Shown: positions 25,689-35,073 of the stretch, in pieces
Layout: each line of letters begins with the position of its first letter
How positions within the stretch are numbered: the stretch's first letter is position 1
Assembly (NCBI GenBank): GCA_945881735.1
Contig: CAMCVF010000002.1
Location: forward strand, 1-64,000
Length of the DNA stretch: 64,000 nucleotides
Source: Methylotenera oryzisoli
GTDB lineage: Bacteria > Pseudomonadota > Gammaproteobacteria > Burkholderiales > Methylophilaceae
Reading direction: 5' to 3'
The notes under the pieces: generated by a model
Told to the model about the DNA's origin: nothing
Databases searched by the model: none
What the model saw: only the letters and a program-made list of their open reading frames with translations
Position numbers and translations under genes: made by a program

Positions 25689-26033
25689 TTAATTTACGGC
25701 AAACATACACATTCCAATCGATGTCACGCCAATAATTATTAGCGCAATTGACCACCGCAGTATATTGGCAAAATGCTTGGTAGTAAAATAGCTAATATAG
25801 GCCAAGATTGATAACGTGCCCACTACCAGCAACGCCCTGCTTAGCACTAAAGTGCTTAAAAAAATATTAAGGCAGCGACAAAGCCTAAATAGATAAATTC
25901 CAAGGGCGTGTATTCAACGGTCTCAAATAGCGACCACATACCAAAATGGCGAAATCCATATGACGTAATTGATTCAGGTCTTAGGCAATGCAAGTGATAG
26001 TTGCACCCATCAAAATTACCATCAATTTTTCAT
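25689..26033 (-). pseudogene. Small membrane protein gene broken by single-base indels
   Basis: Directly downstream of miaA (5 bp). The minus strand encodes a coherent small membrane protein only if frames are switched. A signal-peptide-like start (L-M-V-I-L-M-G-A-T-I-T-C-I-A) lies in one frame and SYGFRHFGMWSLFETVEYTP then YLGFVAALIFF in another. After a T7 run, STLVLSRALLVVGTLSIL and the C-terminus ending MCMFAVN-stop lie in a third. Adding one T to the T7 joins the last two segments (IFF-L-STLV) seamlessly, and adding one A to an A5 run near the ATG would give MKKLMVILMGAT. It is either a decayed gene or one with several homopolymer sequencing errors. The family is not recognised. Confidence 0.55.
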
Positions 26034-26038
26034 CGCGC

Positions 26039-26986
26039 CTAGCCTTTTATAAATTGCTGAACAAGTTGCAATATTGCGACATTCAAATCCGGATTTAAAC
26101 AATCCAATTCGTTAATTCCATTCATGCCACGTAGCCATGTGAGTTGGCGTTTAGCTAGCTGCCGCGTTGCAAAAATACCTCTATCACGTAACTCATCTAC
26201 ATCATATTCACCGTTTAAATGCTCTAAAGCCTGACGATAGCCCACACAACGCATCGCCGTTGAATCAGTCGTTAAGCTGGGATATTTCTCAAACAAGGCT
26301 TTTACTTCGCCCAAAAATCCCGCTGCTAACATCTGCTCAAATCGCAATGCAATACGCTCATGCAACACTTTACGATCGCTTGGCACTAATGCGATTTTAA
26401 GTATTTTGTAAGGTAAAGCTTCATTAGATTGTTTTGTAAACAAGGTAGACATGCTTTCACCCGTTATTTCAAACACCTCTAAGGCACGTTGGATGCGCTG
26501 TGCATCGTTGGGCTGCAAGCGAGCGGCGGTTTTAGGGTCAACTAAAGCCAGCTTTTGATGCATGGCAGGCCAACCAATTAATGCGGCACGCGCATCTAAC
26601 CTTGCTCGTACTTCTGGTTTTGCTTCAGGCAAGCCACTTAAACCAGCTTCCAGCGCCTTAAAGTAAAGCATGGTGCCACCAACCAACAAGGGAATCTTGC
26701 CACGTTCAGTAATATCAGCCATCACGCGTAAAGCATCACTTCTAAAAGTTGCCGCCGAATATGCATTAGTAGGGTCAATCATATCAATTAAATGATGAGG
26801 AGCTTTTGCTAGTTTTTCAGCGTCAGGCTTGGCAGTGCCAATATTCATATCTTTAAAAACTAAAGCAGAATCAACACTGATGATTTCAACAGGAAACTTT
26901 AAGGCAACCTCTACCGCCGCACCTGTCTTTCCGCTGGCAGTAGGCCCATACAAAAAAATAGCGGGGGGGAATAATGGTTGCGTCAT
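26039..26986 (-). CDS. miaA: tRNA dimethylallyltransferase
   Basis: A 315-residue protein with the P-loop GPTASGKTG at residues 12-20, then DSALVFKDMNIGTAKPD (substrate-binding Asp), PLLVGGTMLYFKAL, and RYRQALEHLNGEY-type helices (GYRQALEHL). It transfers the dimethylallyl group to A37 of tRNAs reading UNN codons. The ATG at 26986 gives the family length; the frame extends 21 codons upstream without support. A C7 tract lies in the sixth and seventh codons. It is followed by the broken small gene at 25689-26033. Confidence 0.93.
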   Translation of the reverse strand: MTQPLFPPAIFLYGPTASGKTGAAVEVALKFPVEIISVDSALVFKDMNIGTAKPDAEKLAKAPHHLIDMIDPTNAYSAATFRSDALRVMADITERGKIPLLVGGTMLYFKALEAGLSGLPEAKPEVRARLDARAALIGWPAMHQKLALVDPKTAARLQPNDAQRIQRALEVFEITGESMSTLFTKQSNEALPYKILKIALVPSDRKVLHERIALRFEQMLAAGFLGEVKALFEKYPSLTTDSTAMRCVGYRQALEHLNGEYDVDELRDRGIFATRQLAKRQLTWLRGMNGINELDCLNPDLNVAILQLVQQFIKG

Positions 26987-27129
26987 GAAGTTTATTTTTG
27001 TTTCAATAAAAGTAGTTATTTTAATGATGATTATGCATAATCTCGGCAATTTAACGAAATTAAAGCGGCTAAGCCAAATGTTATAGCGATACGACTCATT
27101 TAATTATCAATATTTATAAGGGTAGCTCC

Positions 27130-27381
27130 ATGAGTTTAGAAAAAGATATGTTTAGATTTTTTATCATATTAGGCATGAAGCTGAATTTTGCTATCTTTTT
27201 AGTGGATATTAATGACCCATCACATCGTGATGGCGATCGTATAGTGTTTTGTGGTATAGCATACGCAAAAGCAATTAAGCATTTGCTACTCAATAATATT
27301 AAAGTAATAACCTACGTGGGAGATGCTATTGAAGTTCCAGAAAGCGTCGTGTGGCGAAAATTTAAGAAAAAATTCGCTTAA
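27130..27381 (+). CDS. Small hypothetical protein
   Basis: An 83-residue protein of unrecognised family. The N-terminal half is amphipathic/hydrophobic (MFRFFIILGMKLNFAIFLVD), followed by SHRDGDRIVFCG and a basic tail ending VWRKFKKKFA. A good AAGGG ribosome site 8 nt before the ATG supports it as a real gene. It lies between divergent miaA and convergent mutL, alone in its orientation. It is not evidently membrane-spanning. Confidence 0.6.
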   Translation: MSLEKDMFRFFIILGMKLNFAIFLVDINDPSHRDGDRIVFCGIAYAKAIKHLLLNNIKVITYVGDAIEVPESVVWRKFKKKFA

Positions 27382-27405
27382 CTAACCTATACTTATAAAC
27401 TAGCA

Positions 27406-29286
27406 TCACTTTCCTCGCATAAACAACTTATCCAAGTCTAACATTGAAACTTGAAACCAAGTCAGACGACCGTGGTTGCACATACCGCTACGTTCTGTGG
27501 CTTCCATATCACGCAATAAACCATTCATTTCGGGGATGGTTAAAATACGATTGGCGCGAACGGCCGCATGGCAGGCCATAGTACCTAGTAGCTCGTTTCG
27601 GCGCTCAGTTAATGCTCTGCTTGCGCCAAATTCTCTCAAATCTTTCAGTACATCACGCGCTAAAGTAACAGCATCGGCATCCTTCAACATGCTTGGTACA
27701 GCGCGCACAGCTAAAGTTTTGGGTGACAGAATAGCAAATTCAAAACCGAGTTTCTGTAAGTTACCAAGGTCAGAACTTTGCTCTTCCTGTGCCATTAGTT
27801 CTTGAACCATTGCCACTTCTAATCTATCGGCGCTAAAACTGACAGGAATTAATAGCGGCTGCATTGGGACAGCTTTATCATCAAGCGCATTTTTAAGGCG
27901 CTCATACATAATGCGCTCATGCGCAGCATGCATATCCACCACTACCAAGCCTAACTTATTTTGCGCTAATATATACACCCCATGTATCTGTGCTACTGCA
28001 AAACCCAGCGGAAAATCATCAGTTTGTCCGGATCGTGCTTCGGCATACTCACTTGGAACAGCGTTTGCGTCTTGTGCATCAACCGCTTTAGAAGTTTTTT
28101 TTAAATCGCCAAATAATGTTTCATAAAATGCAGATGGTTGATTCGCATTTAAATTGATTCGTGCTTGATATTGTAAATTAGGGTATTGCGGGTAATTGGG
28201 CGATTGGGCATATTGCGAATTAAAAGGATTATGCGTGACTTGGCTGGCAGTGGCCAAATTGGATATGCCTGTTGGTGTGGCTAGATTTTTATTTAGGCTA
28301 TGATAAATAAAGCGGTGAATCGCCTGCCCGCCCCTAAAGCGAACCTCGGTTTTGCTAGGGTGTACGTTCACATCCACAAGACTAGGATCAAGCTCTAAAA
28401 AGAGCACAAAGGCTGGATGTCTATCGTGATGCAATACGTCTTGGTAGGCTTGACGAATGGCATGTGAGATTAATTTGTCGCGCACAAAACGACCGTTTAC
28501 ATATACATATTGCGTATCGCGACTATTGCGATTAAAAGTAGGTTTTGCCGCGACGCCCCATAAGCGCAAGCCCGCTGCCTCTTCATCTACTAAAATGCTT
28601 TCTGCGGCAAATTCTGCCCCTAGTACCTCATTAAACCTTTTGCTCGGCCCCCCTGCATTTGCTGAAATAGCAGCAAAGCGACTAAGCACTCTGCCATTGT
28701 GCTGCAAGGTAAAGCTGACATCTGGGCGCGATAATGCAACGCGTGTGAACGCTTCTTCGCAATGGCCGAATTCGGTGGTATCGGTTTTTAAAAATTTGCG
28801 GCGTGCGGGCGTATTAAAATATAGATCATTGACTTCAATCACGGTGCCAATATCAAGCGCTGCTGGCTCAATCGCGCTAATTACACTGCCGTCAGAGGCG
28901 ATGCGCCAAGCGTGCTTCGTTTCAAGCGCCCTGCTGATAATCAAAGTGCGAGAAACGGACGCGATGCTAGCTAATGCTTCACCGCGAAAACCTAAACTAG
29001 CTACAGCTTCCAAATCTTCCAAGCTAGAAATCTTGCTGGTGGCATGGCGAGTTAATGCCATCTTTAAATCGTCTTGCGGAATGCCGCTGCCGTTATCAGC
29101 CACGCGCAACTGCTTGATACCGCCTTGCATCAATGAAACTTGAATGTCGGTACTAGCCGCATCCAAACTATTCTCAAGCAACTCTTTTAATGCAGAAGCT
29201 GGCCGCTCCACTACCTCGCCTGCCGCAATTTGGCTTATCAGCTGGTCAGGTAATAATTTAATGGTGTTGGGCAGGTTGCTTAACAT
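27406..29286 (-). CDS. mutL: DNA mismatch repair protein MutL
   Basis: A 626-residue protein. The N-terminal GHKL ATPase spans about residues 1-330: LIAAGEVVERP-type start (ISQIAAGEVVERPASALKEL), NSLDAAS (Asn/Mg), DNGSGI and GFRGEALASI. A variable Pro/Gln/Asn-rich linker covers about 345-440. The C-terminal dimerisation domain contains the conserved MHAAHERIMYE and ends MCNHGRLTW. It couples MutS mismatch recognition to strand incision. It is divergent from the SUV3-like helicase gene. Confidence 0.95.
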   Translation of the reverse strand: MLSNLPNTIKLLPDQLISQIAAGEVVERPASALKELLENSLDAASTDIQVSLMQGGIKQLRVADNGSGIPQDDLKMALTRHATSKISSLEDLEAVASLGFRGEALASIASVSRTLIISRALETKHAWRIASDGSVISAIEPAALDIGTVIEVNDLYFNTPARRKFLKTDTTEFGHCEEAFTRVALSRPDVSFTLQHNGRVLSRFAAISANAGGPSKRFNEVLGAEFAAESILVDEEAAGLRLWGVAAKPTFNRNSRDTQYVYVNGRFVRDKLISHAIRQAYQDVLHHDRHPAFVLFLELDPSLVDVNVHPSKTEVRFRGGQAIHRFIYHSLNKNLATPTGISNLATASQVTHNPFNSQYAQSPNYPQYPNLQYQARINLNANQPSAFYETLFGDLKKTSKAVDAQDANAVPSEYAEARSGQTDDFPLGFAVAQIHGVYILAQNKLGLVVVDMHAAHERIMYERLKNALDDKAVPMQPLLIPVSFSADRLEVAMVQELMAQEEQSSDLGNLQKLGFEFAILSPKTLAVRAVPSMLKDADAVTLARDVLKDLREFGASRALTERRNELLGTMACHAAVRANRILTIPEMNGLLRDMEATERSGMCNHGRLTWFQVSMLDLDKLFMRGK

Positions 29287-29370
29287 AAGTTACGTGACAT
29301 AATTGGTTAGCGATTTTTCGTGTTATTTTACCTGTTTTAACGAGCAATCTTGCACTGCGAAGCTCTCATA

Positions 29371-30900
29371 ATGATATCAGTTAACTTAAATTTAGATGAT
29401 TACGCACACAGCTTTGCAAAAGCTCGCGCTATCCAGCGACATCATCACTTTTATGTAGGGCCAACCAATTCTGGCAAAACCTATCATGCCTTGAATACTT
29501 TAATGGCAGCCAAATCGGGTGTTTACCTAGCACCACTAAGATTACTGGCGATGGAAGTGCGCGATAAATTAATGGAAGCAGGCGTGCCTTGTAACCTGAT
29601 TACGGGTGAAGAGCGAATAATCATCGCAGGTGCACAACACACCGCGTCTACCATTGAAATGATGAACCCCATAAAACTGGTGGATGTAGCGATTATTGAT
29701 GAGATTCAAATGCTACAAGACCCAGATCGAGGCAGTGCTTGGACGGCTGCGTTAGTTGGCGTACCGGCTAGGCAGGTCTTTATCTGCGGATCAAATGCTG
29801 TCACCAAACTCTGCTTACAGGTAATTGTTCATTTAAATGAAACGGCTGAAATTACAGAGCTGCGGCGCATGACACCGTTAATTTTAGAGGATGAAAGCTT
29901 ATGCGGTAAAAGGTACAGCAAACCAAAATTAAAAGCCAAGCTGAATAAAGGAGATGCGATTATTGCGTTTTCGCGCAAGGATGTACTGACCTTCTCGGCA
30001 CGTTTTAGGCAATGGGGGTTTACAGTTGCCAGTATTTACGGTGCTCTTTCGCCTGAAGTGCGCAGGCACGAATCGGCTCGTTTTTGCAGCGGTGAAGCGG
30101 AAATTTTAGTGGCTACCGATGCGATTGGCATGGGATTGAATTTACCGATTCGGCGAGTGATTTTTGCCAACATCTTTAAGTTTGATGGCGCGGCATCGCG
30201 CTTGTTAAATGCCACCGAAGTGCGCCAGATTGCAGGCCGCGCAGGGCGTTTTGGCCTTTACGAAAATGGTTATGTAAATATCTTAGAGAGTGATGAGCGC
30301 TTTCACATTGAGCATATGCTGGCTACCGACGATACGGCTGATTCACAAAAGCTGCCGATTGCCGTAAACATTGAGCAAATTGAAGCCATTTCAAACCAAT
30401 TGCATACGGCTAAAATCTCAGAATGTTTAGAATATTTTGCCAACCGCTTGCAATTTAATCATGCCTTATTTACATTAAGTAAAATAAAAGCGCAAATTCA
30501 TCAGGCCATGTTTGTAGATGAATTCGCGTCAAAATTATCGTTAAAAGATAAATTTATTTTTACCTGCGCACCGATTGCCATTAATATGAATATTGAAAAA
30601 GATTATTTTTTACTATGCCTAAAAAGCGTGGTTGAGCATACTGTTCGTAAACTCCCTCCATCGCCTGTTTGGCTGAATTCTTTTAACCCTAAATATTTGG
30701 AATCGGCAGAAATATTAAGTCAAAATATTAGCTTATACGCTTGGTTAAGCTACAAATTTCCGCAAATTTTTGTTGACGCAGAACAGATTCCACCATTAAG
30801 ACTAAATGTTAGTCGTTATATCGAGCATGCTTTGCTGACGCAAACGGGCTACATTGATACGCAACGAGAAAGTGATTTTCTGAAGCGCATCAAACGTTAA
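29371..30900 (+). CDS. SUV3-like ATP-dependent RNA helicase
   Basis: A 509-residue superfamily 2 helicase. Motif I is GPTNSGKT (about residues 30-37), motif II DEIQM, motif III CGSNA-like, motif V ATDAIGMGLNLP and motif VI QIAGRAGRFG. A C-terminal SUV3-type helical domain follows. It resembles mitochondrial SUPV3L1/SUV3, the degradosome helicase, which is confined to some proteobacteria. RNA unwinding linked to decay is inferred from the family. ATG 29371 is preferred; an in-frame TTG at 29350 is an alternative. Confidence 0.88.
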   Translation: MISVNLNLDDYAHSFAKARAIQRHHHFYVGPTNSGKTYHALNTLMAAKSGVYLAPLRLLAMEVRDKLMEAGVPCNLITGEERIIIAGAQHTASTIEMMNPIKLVDVAIIDEIQMLQDPDRGSAWTAALVGVPARQVFICGSNAVTKLCLQVIVHLNETAEITELRRMTPLILEDESLCGKRYSKPKLKAKLNKGDAIIAFSRKDVLTFSARFRQWGFTVASIYGALSPEVRRHESARFCSGEAEILVATDAIGMGLNLPIRRVIFANIFKFDGAASRLLNATEVRQIAGRAGRFGLYENGYVNILESDERFHIEHMLATDDTADSQKLPIAVNIEQIEAISNQLHTAKISECLEYFANRLQFNHALFTLSKIKAQIHQAMFVDEFASKLSLKDKFIFTCAPIAINMNIEKDYFLLCLKSVVEHTVRKLPPSPVWLNSFNPKYLESAEILSQNISLYAWLSYKFPQIFVDAEQIPPLRLNVSRYIEHALLTQTGYIDTQRESDFLKRIKR

Positions 30901-30921
30901 TCTATATTAAAAATCAATTAA

Positions 30922-31035
30922 TCAAAGCTGACCTCTAACACTTTCTTGCTTACATTCCAGATTTACATCTTTATGCGCACCTAAGGCTACCATGCCGTGC
31001 GCTTCAAACTGTGTCAGTAAATTGTCGATGTAAAC
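30922..31035 (-). other. In-frame open stretch after the amiC stop, possible gene remnant
   Basis: Directly after the amiC TAA the same frame stays open for 37 codons (VYIDNLLTQFEAHGMVALGA..., ending ESVRGQL-stop). It has protein-like composition but no start codon of its own. It could be the 3' scrap of a lost gene. I could not assign a family. Confidence 0.25.
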
Positions 31036-32385
31036 TTAATCTTGCGCCATTTTGGTTTTAGTTAAAGCAGGGTTTGTCGCAAAATATTGCTTAATGCCAA
31101 CAAAAATGGAGTTTACTAATTTATCTTGATAGCCATCATCATTTAAAAGGCTCTCTTCTTCTGGGTTACTAATAAAAGCCGTTTCAACCAAAATAGAGGG
31201 GATATCTGGCGATTTTAAAACCGCAAAACCTGCTTGTTCTACATGATTTTTGTGTAATTTATTAATATCGGCAATTTGGCCTAATACGGCTTTGCCTAAT
31301 TTAAGGCTATCGTTAATGGTAGCCGTTTGCGATAAGTCTAATAAAGTTCTTGCCAGCACTGGGTCTCTTCCTCCCAAGCTAACGCCACCAATTAAATCCG
31401 ATTCATTTTCTTTTTTGGCTAGATAGCGTGCACTGGCACTGGTTGCACCTTTTTCAGATAGCGCAAATACCGATGAACCACGTGCAGCAGAGTTAGTAAA
31501 TGCATCAGCGTGAATAGAAATAAACAAATCGGCTTTTAATTTACGCGCTTTCACAACGCGCATGCCTAAAGGCACAAAATAATCGCCATCACGCGTTAAA
31601 ACGCCACGCATGCCTGGATCAGCGTCGATTTTAGCTTTTAATTTTTGGGCAATCGTCAATGTGATCACTTTTTCATGGCTTCCATTCGCACCTCGCGCGC
31701 CTGGGTCTTCACCTCCATGTCCTGCATCAATTGCAATGGTTATGTGCCGTTCATTTTCTTTTTCAATTGGGGTTTCTGTGCTTAAGTCAGGCAATACAGG
31801 CTCCGCGATTGGTGGAACAGTTGACAAATCTTGGTTAGCCTCTTCAATAGCAGAGGGAGGCAATTGCTCAATAATTGGTTTGGGTTGGGTACTTGCCATG
31901 CTGTAAGTGGCATCTGTATTTTTTTTACCCAACATGGCCATCAATTCATCTTGCAAGGGGTAAATATCCAGCACTAATCTATATTTATATTCGCCTGCTG
32001 GCGTTAATGCAAAAATATTTGGCTTAACTTCACCTTTTAAATCAATTGCTACGCGTACTACATTAGATTTAAATTTGGCGACGCGCACTTGTTTAATATA
32101 AGGGTCACCAGACAAAATTTTGTCTGTTAAGGTTTTTAATGTATTGTTTAAATCCACATTTTCAATATCTAGTACCAAGCGGTCGGGATTCTTTAAAAGA
32201 ATAAGTTGGTGCTTAATAGGCGCATCGGATTCAAACGCAATTCGCGTGTAATCTTGTGCAGGCCACACGCGTGCAGCGCTAATTGTGTTCGCCGCATAGG
32301 AACTTAAGCTTAGTAGAGATAGCGCTGAACATACTAAAAGCGTAAGCCATAGTAAGAATGTCTTTATGGCGATATTGAATGTCAT
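31036..32385 (-). CDS. amiC: N-acetylmuramoyl-L-alanine amidase
   Basis: A 449-residue exported cell-wall hydrolase. After a signal peptide (ending near SSYAAN), an AMIN domain spans about residues 35-140 and an acidic/Pro linker follows. The Amidase_3 domain has the zinc-binding IDAGHGGEDPGARG, later ISIHADAF, and SILVETAFISNPEEE with the catalytic Glu. It cleaves septal peptidoglycan to allow daughter-cell separation. The ATG at 32385 starts 4 nt after the tsaE stop. An in-frame ATG at 32412, overlapping tsaE, is an alternative. Confidence 0.92.
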   Translation of the reverse strand: MTFNIAIKTFLLWLTLLVCSALSLLSLSSYAANTISAARVWPAQDYTRIAFESDAPIKHQLILLKNPDRLVLDIENVDLNNTLKTLTDKILSGDPYIKQVRVAKFKSNVVRVAIDLKGEVKPNIFALTPAGEYKYRLVLDIYPLQDELMAMLGKKNTDATYSMASTQPKPIIEQLPPSAIEEANQDLSTVPPIAEPVLPDLSTETPIEKENERHITIAIDAGHGGEDPGARGANGSHEKVITLTIAQKLKAKIDADPGMRGVLTRDGDYFVPLGMRVVKARKLKADLFISIHADAFTNSAARGSSVFALSEKGATSASARYLAKKENESDLIGGVSLGGRDPVLARTLLDLSQTATINDSLKLGKAVLGQIADINKLHKNHVEQAGFAVLKSPDIPSILVETAFISNPEEESLLNDDGYQDKLVNSIFVGIKQYFATNPALTKTKMAQD

Positions 32386-32389
32386 TCGA

Positions 32390-32920
32390 TTACGCAGATT
32401 GTTTTTTATCATTAGCGTCCATATTCTCTTGTATCATTAAAGGTGCCAAACATTTCTCACCCTGAGTTGTGTTAGCTAAAAATTGAATTTTTCTGTGCAA
32501 GCCGTCATGTATGATATGCACATGAATATCTGGTTCTGGAAGCAAATTACCCGCTTTTTCTGGCCACTCAATCAAACAAATACTGTTTGCATTAAAATAC
32601 TCTCTAAAGCCCGTTGATTCCCATTCTTCTTCATCGATAAATCGATACAAATCAAAATGGTAAACGGTTAAATAGGTAAATGTGTAAGGCTCTACAAGTG
32701 TGTAAGTAGGGCTTTTTACCTTACCGAAAAAATCCAAACCTTGCAAAAATCCGCGCGTAAAAGTGGTTTTGCCTGCGCCTAAATCGCCATGTAAAAAAAT
32801 CACCATGCCCGCAAGCACACATTTTGAAAACCTTGCGCCTGCAACCAAGGTTGCCATTTCATCTTGCAGAAATAAAGGTTTCAATGAATCGCCGTCTAAG
32901 TTTAAATTGTTATCAATCAC
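32390..32920 (-). CDS. tsaE: tRNA threonylcarbamoyladenosine biosynthesis protein TsaE
   Basis: A 176-residue P-loop ATPase with Walker A GDLGAGKTTFTRG, SPTYTLVEPY and YHFDLYRF, followed by LIEWPEKA. With TsaB and TsaD it forms t6A37 in ANN-decoding tRNAs. The start is GTG without a ribosome site; an extended -10 (TGC-TAAAAT) ends 6 nt upstream, so a leaderless mRNA is predicted. It is followed immediately by amiC, a common pairing. Confidence 0.93.
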   Translation of the reverse strand: MIDNNLNLDGDSLKPLFLQDEMATLVAGARFSKCVLAGMVIFLHGDLGAGKTTFTRGFLQGLDFFGKVKSPTYTLVEPYTFTYLTVYHFDLYRFIDEEEWESTGFREYFNANSICLIEWPEKAGNLLPEPDIHVHIIHDGLHRKIQFLANTTQGEKCLAPLMIQENMDANDKKQSA

Positions 32921-32936
32921 AGTTTTATTTTAGCAA
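32921..32936 (-). promoter_or_regulatory. Extended -10 giving a predicted leaderless tsaE start
   Basis: On the minus strand TTGCTAAAAT ends 6 nt before the tsaE GTG. It has the TGn extension and no Shine-Dalgarno sequence. Confidence 0.45.
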
Positions 32937-32954
32937 GTGTAATATCATCTACCT

Positions 32955-34049
32955 ATGCAATCAAATGTAAGCAACGACTGGGAAAAGCTTTCCGCCGACA
33001 TAAAAAGTTGGGGATTGGCGCTGGGCTTTAATCAAATTGGCATTACCGATACCAATTTGCAAACTGCCGAGAGCAATCACCAAGCGTGGGTTGCTAAAGG
33101 TTTCCATGGTGAAATGGATTATATGGCAAAACACGGGGTGAAGAGAACCCGCCCTGCCGAATTAGTCCCAAATACCATACGCGTTATTTCGGCTAGGCTA
33201 GATTATTTGCCGCCTAACGCTGCAAATAGCGAAACCATTATCGATGACAGCGAAAAAGCGTTTATCTCACGCTATTCTTTGGGGCGTGATTACCACAAGG
33301 TAATGCGGAATAAACTGCAAAAACTAAGCGATAAAATTCAATTTGAATTAATGCAACTGAATTTTAACGACTTAAGCTACCGCGTATTTACCGATAGCGC
33401 ACCTGTGCTAGAAGTTGCATTAGCCGAAAAAGCTGGTTTAGGCTGGCGTGGAAAACATACCTTGTTGCTCAATAAAAATTGCGGCTCTTGGTTTTTTTTA
33501 GGTGAAATTTATACCAACTTACCATTAATAACGGATGAGCCAACCGCCAATCATTGCGGCACCTGCACTAACTGTATCGATATATGCCCTACTCAAGCCA
33601 TTACAGCGCCTTATGAAGTTGATGCTAGACGTTGTATTTCTTATCTAACCATAGAGCTTAAAACCAGCATACCAATTGAATTTAGGCCGCTAATTGGCAA
33701 CCGAGTTTATGGTTGTGACGATTGCCAACTGACTTGCCCTTGGAATAAATTTGCAGAAATCACTCAAGAGCCCGATTTTTCGGTTAAAAACGGTTTGGAT
33801 AATATTAGTTTAGTCGAATGTTTTAGCTGGTCAAAAGAATTATTTAAAGAAAAAATGGCTGGAAGCGCAATCTACCGAATTGGCTATGCGCAGTGGTTGC
33901 GTAATATTGCAGTTGGTTTAGGTAATGCTGTAAGTTCGCCAGAGATTATTAAAGCATTAAAGTCGCGCGAAAATGATGAAAGGGATATTGTTCGTGAGCA
34001 TGTAGTATGGGCTTTGCAGCAACATTTAATAGTTAAAACGCCTGCTTAA
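32955..34049 (+). CDS. queG: Epoxyqueuosine reductase
   Basis: A 364-residue iron-sulfur, cobalamin-dependent reductase. DUF1730 covers the N-terminus (FHGEMDYMAKHG), and SRYSLGRDYHKVMRNKL is conserved. Two [4Fe-4S] cysteine clusters are visible: CGTCTNCIDICPTQAI and CDDCQLTCPWNKFA. It performs the last step of queuosine synthesis at tRNA G34. It is divergent from tsaE, 34 bp between starts. QueD, for an earlier step, is at 55807. Confidence 0.94.
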   Translation: MQSNVSNDWEKLSADIKSWGLALGFNQIGITDTNLQTAESNHQAWVAKGFHGEMDYMAKHGVKRTRPAELVPNTIRVISARLDYLPPNAANSETIIDDSEKAFISRYSLGRDYHKVMRNKLQKLSDKIQFELMQLNFNDLSYRVFTDSAPVLEVALAEKAGLGWRGKHTLLLNKNCGSWFFLGEIYTNLPLITDEPTANHCGTCTNCIDICPTQAITAPYEVDARRCISYLTIELKTSIPIEFRPLIGNRVYGCDDCQLTCPWNKFAEITQEPDFSVKNGLDNISLVECFSWSKELFKEKMAGSAIYRIGYAQWLRNIAVGLGNAVSSPEIIKALKSRENDERDIVREHVVWALQQHLIVKTPA

Positions 34050-34120
34050 AATGCAATAAATAGTTTTAATTTGATAATTTTTTGTGTAACACAACGCTTT
34101 TAAAACTACTTACAGTATCT

Positions 34121-35071
34121 TTAAACTACATTGCGCATTTTTTGTTTAGCCAACATGGCGGCGCCAATAATACCTGCTTGATCACCCATGCTAGAAATGC
34201 TGATTATTAACTGATTACGCAATACAGGGATTAAATCGCATCTGAGTTGCGTTTGAAAAGCGTCCTGCATCAAAGGCCAAGCCGCGCTCATGCCGCCGCC
34301 GATGACAATTTTTTTAACATCAATTACTTTTAAGGTGTGCGCCAAGGCTTGTGCTAACGATTTACCAGCAAGTGCATAAGCTGCTAGCGCAGCTTGATTG
34401 CCTTGATGTGCCAGTGCAGCAATCTCACTGGCATTACATTTTTGTTGGGTAGCTTCAAAAAAAGAGAGGCAAACTCCGCTGGCGGACGCATATTGCTCCA
34501 TACAACCTGCATTTCCGCAACCGCATTGTCTCCCGTTGGGTTGCACGATAATATGCCCTACTTCCATCGCAACACCATGCTCGCCTTGAAACGGTTGTCC
34601 GTTTAAAATCAACCCACCACCAACACCAGTACCTAAACCCATGTAGATTAAATGGGTTGGCTTCGTAAAGTGTTGATTGGCATATTCGCCATATGCAGCC
34701 GCTAGTGCATCGTTTTCAACCACCACTGGCAATTGAATGAATTGCCTTAAATCGGCACTTAGATCCACATCTTTCAAGCCCGGCAAATTAGGTGACTGCG
34801 CAATTTTTTGCGTATATGGGTCAATAAATCCTGGAAAACCAATACCCACAGCGCTAATCTCTGGATATTGCTGACATACTTTTTGAATCGAATTTGCCGT
34901 GGTTGTTAAAATAGCTTGCCAAGCAAGTTCTGGCGAATTCGTTTTGAACATCTGTGAAAAATCGGCCCTAAAGCGCATTTCTTCTATCAATTGCAATGCG
35001 CCAACGCTAGATTTAACCACCCCTAAACGTAAGTTTGTGCCGCCAACATCAATTCCAATGAGCAAACTCAT
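34121..35071 (-). CDS. ROK family sugar kinase (glucokinase-like)
   Basis: A 316-residue ROK kinase. The phosphate-binding IGIDVGGTNLRLG is at the N-terminus, VENDALAAAYGE contains the catalytic Asp, and EVGHIIVQPNGRQCGCGNAG with CMEQYAS is the zinc-binding ROK signature. It probably phosphorylates glucose released by glucan breakdown. The start is 2 bp after the malQ stop, so it sits in the glucan operon. Confidence 0.88.
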   Translation of the reverse strand: MSLLIGIDVGGTNLRLGVVKSSVGALQLIEEMRFRADFSQMFKTNSPELAWQAILTTTANSIQKVCQQYPEISAVGIGFPGFIDPYTQKIAQSPNLPGLKDVDLSADLRQFIQLPVVVENDALAAAYGEYANQHFTKPTHLIYMGLGTGVGGGLILNGQPFQGEHGVAMEVGHIIVQPNGRQCGCGNAGCMEQYASASGVCLSFFEATQQKCNASEIAALAHQGNQAALAAYALAGKSLAQALAHTLKVIDVKKIVIGGGMSAAWPLMQDAFQTQLRCDLIPVLRNQLIISISSMGDQAGIIGAAMLAKQKMRNVV

Positions 35072-35073
35072 TA

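Noticed and set aside
26963-26969. G7 tract inside the start of miaA as a phase-variation switch
   Set aside because: Seven bases is short, it encodes ordinary Pro residues of MiaA, and an essential-type tRNA gene is an unlikely phase-variable target.
28457-29143. 228-codon open frame antisense to mutL
   Set aside because: It shadows the conserved MutL ATPase domain, with no start signal or recognisable product.
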